Position numbers and translations under genes: made by a program. DNA of 64,000 nt from Olsenella sp. oral taxon 807 (GTDB lineage: Bacteria > Actinomycetota > Coriobacteriia > Coriobacteriales > Atopobiaceae), in NCBI RefSeq assembly GCF_001189515.2, contig NZ_CP012069.2, positions 2,728,001 to 2,792,000 of the forward strand. The letters run 5' to 3'. A model generated the notes under the pieces. The model was not told where the DNA came from and searched no databases. It was given only the letters and a program-made list of their open reading frames with translations. Shown piece after piece: positions 16,858 to 24,621 of this stretch. Every line of letters begins with the position of its first letter. The first letter of the stretch is position 1.

Positions 16858-17124
16858 GAGACTTCGTGAGTTCGTGTGGGTAGGTGGTTGCGTCACCGCC
16901 CCGATGGGGCGGGCCTCAGGTCCGAACACCTGAGTAGCACGGGGCCATGGGGCCCTCGGTGTCGTGGGACCCGTGGCCCCGCCCAGTCGCGCGAGCGGCC
17001 GTGGGGACGCAAGAGTGTACACAAATTGGCGAAAACGGCCTCTCGACGCTGGTTTGGGGCGTTCGTGTACACTGTTGCGACGCGATTCGCCAAAGCGTCG
17101 ACCCACACAACCCCCCGAAGAGCC
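16858..17124. mobile_element. Miniature inverted-repeat element, 267 bp
   Basis: Flanked by the 8-bp direct repeat CATTTTGA (16850-16857 and 17125-17132). The left end reads GAGACTTCGTGAGTTCGTG and the right end, complemented, GGCTCTTCGGGG then GTGTGGGT, so the ends form an inverted repeat of about 24 bases. Inside is one GTGTACAC palindrome (17009-17078). No gene is present, so it is non-autonomous. The 8-bp duplication and GGCTCTTC end fit an ISL3-type transposase acting in trans (inference). Confidence 0.75.
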
Positions 17125-17344
17125 CATTTTGAGAGGCATTTACTCATGGTTGCGGGGCTTGGGTCTGGACAGAATCGCCCTTCGAGGTAAGGTGCAGGCA
17201 AAAGTTGGAGCGAGCAGCCCTCCAGACAGGGGCTCCCCAACGGCAGCCGCCCACCACGGACGAGGGCGGCCAAGGCCCTGCCCAGCTGAGGTGTGCATGA
17301 CGGGACGAGGCGTTCGAGGCCCACGTGATGGGGGGCGGGTGCCC

Positions 17345-17719
17345 CTACAGCCCGAGCGCCTCGAGCTCCTTGGCGGTCTTCTCGACCTGTATCTCGATCT
17401 CCTTGGCGTTCTTGCCGATGATGGACTTGAGACCAAACAGCCCAGAGGTCACCGTGTTGATCGCCTCGTTCACGACGGCATTCGTGACGCCCGCCTCCTG
17501 GTTCTTCTGGACCTGGATTCTGTGCTTACCAAACATCGTGACCCACACCTGATTCTGGCTGTCGAGGGCAGGAAAGACGATAACGTCGGCAAAGCCGTTC
17601 TTTACAAGCTCCGGCTTACCCGCGTAGAAGCGCTCGTCCTTGATGCGCTCGTACAGAGCCTTGGTGTCAGCGAAGGGCTCTTTGGTCTTGACGTGCTTGA
17701 GCTTGAATCCGAATGCCAT
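17345..17719 (-). CDS. Hypothetical protein
   Basis: A 124-residue soluble protein of no family I recognise. The ATG is preceded by AAGGAGG. The N-terminal half (KLKHVKTKEPFADTKALYERI, FADVIVFPALDSQNQVWVTMFG) looks like a compact alpha/beta fold; the last 40 residues (IGKNAKEIEIQVEKTAKELEAL) are predicted helical and may form a coiled coil. No signal peptide or membrane segment. Confidence 0.65.
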   Translation of the reverse strand: MAFGFKLKHVKTKEPFADTKALYERIKDERFYAGKPELVKNGFADVIVFPALDSQNQVWVTMFGKHRIQVQKNQEAGVTNAVVNEAINTVTSGLFGLKSIIGKNAKEIEIQVEKTAKELEALGL

Positions 17720-18049
17720 GATGGCCTCCTTCTTCTCGTGATGACAGGTACCGCTGCGCCTCCTCTGCTGCGCAGAAACGAGTGTAGGCAGCCCCGCCCA
17801 CGGCTCCCTCATACCAAAGTATGGCCCCTCGCAGTTTTTGGCGGGGACGGCGGAAATGCGCGGGAAAGGTGGCCCTTGTGCCGATCAAGCGATATCATGC
17901 ATAGATAGAACTGCGAGCGTGCGGGAGCTGTCGTGGACGCAGGTGACGCGAGGGTCAGCGGCCGCACCAGGGAACCCGTTCTGGAATCAAGAAGAGACAG
18001 CAGCGTCCACGTACCGACGGGTCTATACGACGTGTAGGGGGCTGGTGGC

Positions 18050-18496
18050 ATGAGGCCGAGGGTGAGGGCATCTTTTGGCATCACGGGGGACGACTTGGAC
18101 CTGGGCGCGATAACCGAGTCACTGGGGATCGCACCGACGGAGGTCTACCGGAAGGAAGATGCCCGTGCGGTAATCAAGGAGATGGGCCTCGCAGCCGACA
18201 CGTGGGGGTACACCATCCCACGGGCGGAGTGCACGTCCGTCTCCGAGCGGATCGGGGCGCTGGAAGCCGTGTTCGGCGACAGGACAGGGCAGATCTCCGC
18301 CGTCCGGGAGAGGTACGCGGCCAACGTCAGCGTGGAGCTCTCCCTGCACGCGGTGATCGGCGACGAGCCGGACCTGACCCTCACGAGGGGCGACCTGGCG
18401 TTCCTGGGCGCGCTGGGCGCCGAGTTCGGGATAGACCCCTACCCCTACTACCCCGACGAGACGGACGACCTGCCCCCCGTCGGCGAGGGGGCCTGA
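18050..18496 (+). CDS. DUF4279-like protein C1
   Basis: A 148-residue soluble protein matching the DUF4279 pattern: ASFGITGDDLDLGAITESLG with IAPTEVYRKED, a central WGYTIPRAE block, and a C-terminal LTRGDLAFLGALGAEFGID. Function of the family is unknown; small proteins of this kind often lie in arrays near toxins, so an immunity role is possible but not shown. One base separates it from the next gene (TGAcGTG). C1 and the truncated D1 are duplicated as C2-D2 immediately downstream. Confidence 0.68.
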   Translation: MRPRVRASFGITGDDLDLGAITESLGIAPTEVYRKEDARAVIKEMGLAADTWGYTIPRAECTSVSERIGALEAVFGDRTGQISAVRERYAANVSVELSLHAVIGDEPDLTLTRGDLAFLGALGAEFGIDPYPYYPDETDDLPPVGEGA

Positions 18497-18497
18497 C

Positions 18498-18692
18498 GTG
18501 AGGCCGCGGGTCGAGACGACGCTCTGCGTCACCGGCGGGAGGCTGGACTTCGGGGCGATAGGCGCTGCCCTGGGCATCGGGCCAACGTCCGCCTGCCGCG
18601 CGGGAGAGCTGCCCGCCGCGGTCGCGCGGGCGGGCCTCGCCTGTAGCGACGAGTACCACCGCGCCTCCCTTGCTGCACAGGGGTGGGCATAG
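18498..18692 (+). pseudogene. Truncated DUF4279-like gene D1
   Basis: The first 50 codons match D2 (VETTLCVTGGRLDF, LPAAVARAGLAC) and then the sequence switches, at about 18645, to a copy of the segment found before C1. The remaining codons (SDEYHRASLAAQ) are junction sequence. This is the scar of the unequal exchange that produced the tandem duplication. The expected length is 170 residues, so the 64-residue product is probably inactive. Confidence 0.7.
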
Positions 18693-18902
18693 GTAGCCCC
18701 GCCTGTGGCTTTCGCACCAAAGCGTGGCTTTTGTGCCGAACAAACGATATCATATGCAGGTAGGGTTGCGAGTGTAGGGGAGCTGTCGTGGACGCAGATG
18801 ACGCGAGGGTCATCGGCCGCACCAGGGAACCCGTTCCGAAATCAAGAAGAGATAGCAGCATTCACATATCAACAGGCCTATAACGTGTAGGGGGCTGGTG
18901 GC

Positions 18903-19346
18903 ATGAGGCCGAGGGTGAGGGCATCTTTTGGCATCACGGGGAACGACTTGGACCTGGACGCGATAACCGAGTCACTGGGGGTCGCTCCAACGAGTACCCG
19001 GCTCAAGGAGGACTTCCCCGAAGTGAGCCAGAGAATGGGCCTCGCAGCCGACACGTGGGGGTACACCATCCCACGGGCGGAGTGCGCGTCCGTCTCCGAG
19101 CGGATCGGGGCGCTGGAGGCCGTGTTCGGCGACAAGGCAGGGCAGATCTCCGCCGTCCGGGAGAGGTACGCGGCCAACGTCAGCGTGGGGCTCTCCCTGC
19201 ACGCGGTGATCGGCGACGAGCCGGACCTGACCCTCACGAGGGGTGACCTGGCGTTTCTGGGCTCGATGGGCGCCGAGTTGGGGATAGACCCCTACCTCTA
19301 CTACCCCGACGAGGGCGACCTGCCCCCCGTCGGCGAGGGGGCCTGA
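18903..19346 (+). CDS. DUF4279-like protein C2
   Basis: A 147-residue paralogue of C1, about 88% identical by eye. The main differences fall at residues 20-45 (VAPTSTRLKEDFPEVSQR versus IAPTEVYRKEDARAVIKE), the rest being nearly the same. The 170 bases before both genes are also duplicated. The ATG is preceded by GGGGGCTGG. It ends one base before D2. Confidence 0.68.
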   Translation: MRPRVRASFGITGNDLDLDAITESLGVAPTSTRLKEDFPEVSQRMGLAADTWGYTIPRAECASVSERIGALEAVFGDKAGQISAVRERYAANVSVGLSLHAVIGDEPDLTLTRGDLAFLGSMGAELGIDPYLYYPDEGDLPPVGEGA

Positions 19347-19347
19347 C

Positions 19348-19860
19348 ATGGAGCCGCAGGTCGAGACGACGCTCTGCGTCACCGGCGGGAGGCTGGACTT
19401 CGAGGCGATAGGCGACGCCCTGGGCCTCGAGCCAACGTCCACCTGCCGCGCGGGAGAGCTGCCCGCCGCGGTCGCGCGGGCGGGCCTCGCTTGCGACGCG
19501 TGGCAGCACACCATAGCGAGGGAGGAGTGCAGGTGGCCCCCCACGCACATCGACAGGCTACAGGACGCCATCGGCGAGGGGGCCGCAAGACTGCGCGCCC
19601 TCCTGTCGGAGCACGTGGCTAAGGTCGCAGTCGTGATCGACATCCAGATGGAGGCCATGTGCAACCCCTTCCTGGGCCTCACCGCGCGCAACGTCGCCTT
19701 CCTCAACTCCGTCGACGCCGAGCTGAGGATGAGATTGGAGATCCACGAGCCCGATAATCCCGACGACTACGACGACCCCGAGGGAGTCATCCAGGACGTG
19801 CGCCGGCACCAGGAGCTGGGCGACGCCCTGTGGGCCTGGAGGCGCGCGGGCAACGCGTAG
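19348..19860 (+). CDS. DUF4279-like protein D2
   Basis: A 170-residue protein and the intact version of D1: TLCVTGGRLDFEAIGDALG, a central WQHTIAREECRWPP and TARNVAFLNSVDAELRM, then an acidic C-terminal extension (EPDNPDDYDDPEG). It shares the DUF4279 outline with C2 but low identity, so C and D are older paralogues that now travel as a pair. ATG follows the C2 stop by one base. Confidence 0.66.
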   Translation: MEPQVETTLCVTGGRLDFEAIGDALGLEPTSTCRAGELPAAVARAGLACDAWQHTIAREECRWPPTHIDRLQDAIGEGAARLRALLSEHVAKVAVVIDIQMEAMCNPFLGLTARNVAFLNSVDAELRMRLEIHEPDNPDDYDDPEGVIQDVRRHQELGDALWAWRRAGNA

Positions 19861-19905
19861 GCAGGCGGGTCCCTTCGCGATCTTCGATAGGTGGCACAGG
19901 TCCTC

Positions 19906-20175
19906 TTACGAAACGCGCGTCCCCAGAGACGGACCAGTCGAGCAACTGCAGAGCGGCAGCGGAGGCCCGCACGGGGTACTCAGGCTAAAAGGGGTCATGC
20001 CCCCCAAAAGAAAGCCCTCCACAGTGCATGCGGGCGAGCCGATGACGAGCGTGCGGGCACCTGGAAAGCGCAGCGAGAACGCGGTAAGTCCGCCGGTGGA
20101 GCGTACGCGGCCGCTCTTTACCTCTATGCCAATGACGTCCTCACCCCATCCCACAACGAAATCAACCTCATTGCT
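19906..20175 (-). pseudogene. 3' fragment of a DUF4143 ATPase gene
   Basis: Beginning at the 20168-20175 target duplication, the minus strand reads SNEVDFVVGWGEDVIGIEVKSG and LRFPGARTLVIGSP, the C-terminal nuclease-like motif of DUF4143 ATPases. It is separated from its 5' part by a 570-bp miniature element. The roughly 300 codons expected between the two pieces are missing, so the gene was already broken when the element landed. Confidence 0.7.
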
Positions 20176-20745
20176 GAGGCTTCGTGAGTTCGTGTGGGTG
20201 GGTGGTTGCGTCACCGCCCCGACGGCGTGGGCCTCACCGCCAGGGCGACGTGGGCCTCACCGCCAGGGCGACGACGCAGGAGTGTACACAAATCGGTGGA
20301 AATGGCCCCTTGGCGCCGTTTCGGGTCATTTGTGTACACTATTGGGCCGTGGGCTTGGGTTGTGGGTAGCCTTGGGATCGCAATAGTGTACACAAATGGG
20401 AGGATCGGGCCTTTCCGCGCCGGATTGGGGCGTTTGTGTACACTGTTGGGCTGTTGCGCTGTTGCGAGCAGCCGTAGGGACGCAGGAGTGTACACAGATC
20501 GGCCAAAATGGCCCCTCGGCGCCGTTTCGGGGCATTTGTGTACACTGTTGCGACGCGAGTTACGATACGAATCGCGACGCGAGCTGCGTCAGGTGGCGCG
20601 AGCGCCTCAGCCGCCATGGCGTGCCGGCGGCGCCCCCTCGCTGGCCCCCCTCGCTTGGTCGGGAAGACAGGCTCTGAGCGAGTGGCGCCGCTGCCAGGTT
20701 GGCATCTTCGCCGAGGCGTCAACCCACACGAACCCCCGAAGAGCC
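20176..20745. mobile_element. Miniature inverted-repeat element, 570 bp
   Basis: Flanked by the direct repeat TCATTGCT (20168-20175 and 20746-20753). Ends: GAGGCTTCGTGAGTTCGTG on the left, and ACCCACACGAACCCCCGAAG then AGCC on the right. The interior holds three GTGTACAC palindromes (20276-20345, 20380-20449, 20482-20551), so it is a larger relative of the 267-bp element. No transposase gene. Confidence 0.75.
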
Positions 20746-20928
20746 TCATTGCTCGCCTTGTTGCGGGACCTCGGAGTAGACGCACGGGATGCTCCCCTTT
20801 CTGAGCGCCTGCAGAACAGCGATTGACGTGCCCGTCTACCTTGGGCTCGGAAGGATCTGGATGAAGCTGCGCGGCTCTTCCATGCGGCTGACCAACGTGT
20901 TGACTATGTCTCGCTCATCCTGCTGCAT
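20746..20928 (-). pseudogene. 5' fragment of a DUF4143 ATPase gene
   Basis: From ATG 20928 (GAGAGGAG upstream) the frame reads RDIVNTLVSRMEEPRSFIQI then LPSPR, a TAG stop, and TGTSIAVLQALRKGSIPCVY. The family has PRQxGKST here, so CAG has become TAG and the P-loop Lys is lost. The reading frame also does not match that of the 3' fragment. Confidence 0.68.
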
Positions 20929-20977
20929 CTAAGCTCCTCTCCCCTTACAAGTCTATCTCGCAAATTTGGGAGGTAGA

Positions 20978-20993
20978 CTCACGAATTTGTGAG
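20978..20993. promoter_or_regulatory. Operator-like palindrome
   Basis: CTCACGAATTTGTGAG, a dyad with one mismatched pair, between the broken ATPase gene and the TetR gene. The nearby CTCGCAAATTTGGGAGG resembles it. Confidence 0.35.
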
Positions 20994-21155
20994 CTTGAAT
21001 GAGGAGAAAACAGGGCCGTGACCCACGGTTCCAGTAGAAGCACCAGATAACAGCGGGATCCCTACCCGCATCGGTAGCGACTCAAAGAACACACATCCCT
21101 TCCTTGAGGGGGCTTCACAATTCCAGTCAATGGCTCAGACTGGAGCAGCTGACAT

Positions 21156-21169
21156 TGACCGGCCGGTCA
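21156..21169. promoter_or_regulatory. Predicted TetR operator
   Basis: TGACCGGCCGGTCA, a perfect 14-base palindrome 25 bases before the TetR start. TetR-family repressors commonly bind TGACCG-CGGTCA dyads, so autoregulation of the TetR-ABC operon is likely. Confidence 0.6.
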
Positions 21170-21193
21170 GCAAACTTCGACGAGAGGACGTTC

Positions 21194-21919
21194 ATGAGTG
21201 AGCCAGACGTGCTGACCCTTTGCCAGAAACAAGATGCCTTTGGCCGCCTACCCAAGGAGCGGCGCGAGGCCATCGCCCAGGCGTCCATCGAGACGTTCGG
21301 ACGAAACGACTACAAGGGGGCATCCACAGATGACATCGCACGGGCAGCGGGCATCTCCAAGGGGCTCCTGTTCTTCTACTGCAAGAGCAAGCGCCAGCTA
21401 TACCTGCACACCCTGGAGTATCTCTACGACAAGGCCATAGAGATCGTCGCGGACGACGACTTCTGGGAGATAGACGACTTCTTTGAGCTGATGATCTATG
21501 CAGCCCAGAGGAAGATGGCCATGATGAGGCGCTTTCCCTGGGCGTTGTCGTTTTGCATCCGCGCCTTCTATCCCGAGCATCGAGACATCAAGGACAACGT
21601 GAGCAACTGGACGTGGCGGCAGACCGACGTGGTGTTCAAGCGCTTCTTCGCAAACGTGGACTGGGGGAAGTTTCGTGACGGCGTGGATGCCCGCCACGTG
21701 TTCGACATGCTCATCTGGCTGACCGACGGCTGGGTGCACCAGCGGCGAGCGACCCATGGGGTCGTGGACGTGGACGTGCTCATGAGGGAGTTCCTTACGT
21801 GGTGCGACATGCTGAGGGCCTGGGCCTATAAGCCAGAGTGCCTTGGAGAGGCACGAGGCGGGCCGAGGACCGTCGCAGGCGCACATGGAGGGACGGATGG
21901 GGAGGAGACATCATCATGA
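21194..21919 (+). CDS. TetR-family transcriptional regulator
   Basis: A 241-residue TetR regulator. The N-terminal DNA-binding domain is at about 21-68: RREAIAQASIETFGRNDYKG, DDIARAAGISKGLLFFYCKSK. The remaining helices form the ligand domain. The start at 21194 has GAGAGGA nine bases upstream. The stop overlaps the ABC ATPase start (ATGA), so regulator and exporter form one operon, and it probably represses that operon through the palindrome at 21156-21169. Confidence 0.9.
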   Translation: MSEPDVLTLCQKQDAFGRLPKERREAIAQASIETFGRNDYKGASTDDIARAAGISKGLLFFYCKSKRQLYLHTLEYLYDKAIEIVADDDFWEIDDFFELMIYAAQRKMAMMRRFPWALSFCIRAFYPEHRDIKDNVSNWTWRQTDVVFKRFFANVDWGKFRDGVDARHVFDMLIWLTDGWVHQRRATHGVVDVDVLMREFLTWCDMLRAWAYKPECLGEARGGPRTVAGAHGGTDGEETSS

Positions 21920-22875
21920 CTGGCAAACGCGTCATCATGGCACAGGGACTCACCAAGGACTACGGGCAGGGACGCGGCGTGTTCGACCTGTCGTTTGCCG
22001 TGAGGCAAGGGGAGGTCTTTGGCTTTCTGGGGAGCAACGGCGCGGGCAAGACCGTGACCATGCGCCATCTTATGGGATTCATCAGGCCGCAGTCAGGATC
22101 CGCACACATCTTTGGGCTTGACTGCTTTTCTGAGCGAGCAGTCATCCAGAGGCGTCTGGGCCACCTCCCAGGCGAGATGGCAACGCCCGAGGACATGAGC
22201 GGCTTGGCGTTCCTTGAGTTCATGGCACGGCTGAGAAAGCTGGATGACCGCACGCGTATGAACGAGCTCATGGAGCGCTTCGAGCTAGACCCGCGTCCCA
22301 AGATTCGCAAGATGTCAAAGGGCACCAAGCAGAAGGTAGGCCTGGTATGTGCGTTCATGAGTCGTCCCGACGTGTTGCTCCTTGATGAGCCCACGAGTGG
22401 CTTCGACCCCCTGATGCAGGGTCGTTTCGTGGAGCTGGTGCTTGAGGAGCGTGACAGGGGGGCGACCATCCTCCTGTCATCCCACATGTTCGAGGAGGTC
22501 GAGCGCAGCTGCGACAGGGTTGCCTTCATACGAGCGGGCCACCTGGTTGGCGTGGAGCGCATGGCAGACGTGCGCGCATCGCGGCGGCACGCATTTAGGG
22601 TGAGCTTCTCGTCCAAGGAGGAGCGAGAGCGCTACCTGCAGACCTGTGCGCGATCTGGTGCCCGGGCCCACGCGTTGGACGAGTGCGGCGTGGAGCTATG
22701 GGCAGATGGAGGCGTCGATGCGCTCATCAAGGGTCTGGCGAACTTTCATGTGGTGGGCCTGACCTCCCGAGAGCAGACGCTGGAGGAGCTGTTCTTGCAC
22801 TTCTATGGAGACGGCCCGTCTGAAGATGATCCGGTTGAGAAGCAACCGTCCACGACGAGGGAGGATATCCTATGA
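21916..22875 (+). CDS. ABC transporter ATP-binding protein
   Basis: A 319-residue ABC ATPase of the drug/antibiotic exporter (CcmA/DrrA) type. Walker A is FLGSNGAGKTVT, the signature MSKGTKQKVG and Walker B VLLLDEPTSGFDP, followed by the switch His in LLSSHMFEE. The C-terminal 90 residues are the accessory domain usual in this group. It overlaps the TetR gene by four bases and the permease gene by four bases, so all three are translated together. Substrate unknown. Confidence 0.92.
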   Translation: MTGKRVIMAQGLTKDYGQGRGVFDLSFAVRQGEVFGFLGSNGAGKTVTMRHLMGFIRPQSGSAHIFGLDCFSERAVIQRRLGHLPGEMATPEDMSGLAFLEFMARLRKLDDRTRMNELMERFELDPRPKIRKMSKGTKQKVGLVCAFMSRPDVLLLDEPTSGFDPLMQGRFVELVLEERDRGATILLSSHMFEEVERSCDRVAFIRAGHLVGVERMADVRASRRHAFRVSFSSKEERERYLQTCARSGARAHALDECGVELWADGGVDALIKGLANFHVVGLTSREQTLEELFLHFYGDGPSEDDPVEKQPSTTREDIL

Positions 22876-23669
22876 GCCTTACGCTCTATGCACGGGAGCT
22901 GCGCAGGGGCGTGCTTCCGTTTTTTGTGATTGCTGCCATACTCACGATGTACATCGTGTCTGTGGTCTACATGTACGATCCCAAGATCACGGAGAACCTC
23001 AGCCTCATCATGTCCACCATGCCGGATGCGTTCGCCGCTTTCGGGATGAGCCATGCGGCAACCACCATGACGGGATTCATGCTGAACTACCTGTACGGCT
23101 TCCTGTTCACCTGGGTGCCACTGCTGCTTATCATGATGACGGTCAACCGCATGGTCGTGCGGCCCATCGATCGCGGCTCCCTTGCCTGCGTGCTGTCCTC
23201 CCCCGTCAGCCGCCCGCGCATCGCCATCACGCTCGCGGCGGTCATGCTGACGGTGCTCGCGTCGATGTTGGCACTGATCATAGTCGCTCAGCTGGCCTGC
23301 GCCGAGGCCCTGTTTCCTGGAGAGCTGAATCGTGCGGAGCTGCTGCGCGCAAGTGTGGGCCTCTTCTGCCTCTGGACGTTCATGGCGGGCCTCTGCTTTG
23401 CCTCCGCCTGCACGTTTCGCGACGCCCGGGCGGCCCTATGGGTGGGCGGCGGCGCCTGCCTGCTAATGTTTCTTGCGAAGATGGCGGCGCAGGTGGGCAA
23501 GGGCCTGGAGTTTCTTCAGGATGCGAACCCCGTGACGCTCTTTGACCCCTATGGGCTCGCGGCAATGTCTGGGGACGCAGCTCTAGACGCCGCGATACTG
23601 GCTGCAGTGGGACTGGCCCTCCTCGCAGTGGGTGCGGCGGTATTCTGCAGAAGGGACTTTGACGTGTAA
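22872..23669 (+). CDS. ABC-2 type permease
   Basis: A 265-residue membrane protein with six predicted helices (about 15-35, 75-97, 116-140, 155-180, 188-205, 236-258), the usual topology of ABC-2 exporters. LTLYARELRRG at the N-terminus precedes the first helix, as in related permeases. Partner of the upstream ATPase. Confidence 0.88.
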   Translation: MSLTLYARELRRGVLPFFVIAAILTMYIVSVVYMYDPKITENLSLIMSTMPDAFAAFGMSHAATTMTGFMLNYLYGFLFTWVPLLLIMMTVNRMVVRPIDRGSLACVLSSPVSRPRIAITLAAVMLTVLASMLALIIVAQLACAEALFPGELNRAELLRASVGLFCLWTFMAGLCFASACTFRDARAALWVGGGACLLMFLAKMAAQVGKGLEFLQDANPVTLFDPYGLAAMSGDAALDAAILAAVGLALLAVGAAVFCRRDFDV

Positions 23670-23836
23670 GCCCTGAAGAATAGACTGGGACGGCAATCCC
23701 AAAGAGCGAGGCCTCGTGTCGCTTCGCTGCGGCCAGAAGGGGCGCAGGAAGGCTGGTCTCCCATCCCTTGACAGAATGGGGCGCATCGCGCATCGTCTGG
23801 GTAGGCACGCCAAGGCCAAGGGATGGGAGAGACGCC

Positions 23837-24430
23837 ATGTCTGAGAAGAAGCTGCTGTTCGTTAACGCCTGCGTCAACAAGTCCACATCAAGGACGCTGA
23901 GGATCGCGAGCAGGCTGCTCGAGCTGCTCAAGGAGAGCTATGTGATCGAGGAGCTCGACCTCGAGCATCTGGACATCCACCCTCTTGATTCCCAGCGACT
24001 GAACGAGCGCCTTGCCCTTCTCGCAAGAGGCGAGCTTCTCGACCCCAGCTTTATCCTCGCGCGACAATTCGCGAACGCCAACTGCGTCGTGGTCGCTGCC
24101 CCGTACTGGGACTTCGGCTTTCCCGCGATGCTGAAGGTCTACATCGAGAATATAAGCGTGACGGGCATCTCCTATAGGTATGGGGAGAGGGGCCAGACGG
24201 TCGGTCTGTGCAAGGCAGAGCGACTCTACTACGTAACCACCCGGGGAGGCCTCGTTACCGATGAGGATGACCTGGGCTACAGGACCCTTGAGGGCATGGG
24301 ACATATCTACGGTATCAAGGACATCAGATGTATGAGCGCTCGGGGGCTGGATATCGTCACTGTCGATGCCGACGCGGAGGTCAGCAGGGCCATCGACGAG
24401 AAGGTCAGCGCACCGGGAGCCCTTACATAA
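23837..24430 (+). CDS. Flavodoxin-fold NAD(P)H oxidoreductase (azoreductase-like)
   Basis: A 197-residue FMN-dependent NADH:azo/quinone oxidoreductase relative. KLLFVNACVNKSTSRT forms the phosphate-binding start of the flavodoxin fold, and APYWDFGFPAMLKVYIENI is the FMN and dimer-interface motif of AzoR and its kin. VTTRGG later contacts the isoalloxazine ring in known members. GGGAGA precedes the ATG. Physiological substrate is probably a quinone; not shown. Confidence 0.85.
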   Translation: MSEKKLLFVNACVNKSTSRTLRIASRLLELLKESYVIEELDLEHLDIHPLDSQRLNERLALLARGELLDPSFILARQFANANCVVVAAPYWDFGFPAMLKVYIENISVTGISYRYGERGQTVGLCKAERLYYVTTRGGLVTDEDDLGYRTLEGMGHIYGIKDIRCMSARGLDIVTVDADAEVSRAIDEKVSAPGALT

Positions 24431-24549
24431 AGGCATTGCGCCAAGGTGTGCCAGAAAACGTCAAGGCGCACCAAGGCACGCCAGTTTGATTCTCACGCAA
24501 CACCAGTTTGACTCTTGGCAACTCTATAATGGGCCTGGTATCAGCCCTA

Positions 24550-24589
24550 CAGTGGGCCGGGTATCGTCAGCTCGACACCCGACCCACTG
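24550..24589. terminator. Hairpin between convergent genes
   Basis: CAGTGGG ... CCCACTG as outer stem and CGGGT ... ACCCG inside, about 15 pairs with small bulges. It lies between the azoreductase-like gene and metY, which converge. No T-run. Confidence 0.45.
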
Positions 24590-24621
24590 AGTCACATCGC
24601 CGTACGGAGCGACGCGGCATA

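Noticed and set aside
24500-24540. Promoter TTGACT ... TATAAT
   Set aside because: The two boxes are only 11-12 bases apart, and they face into the convergent metY gene.
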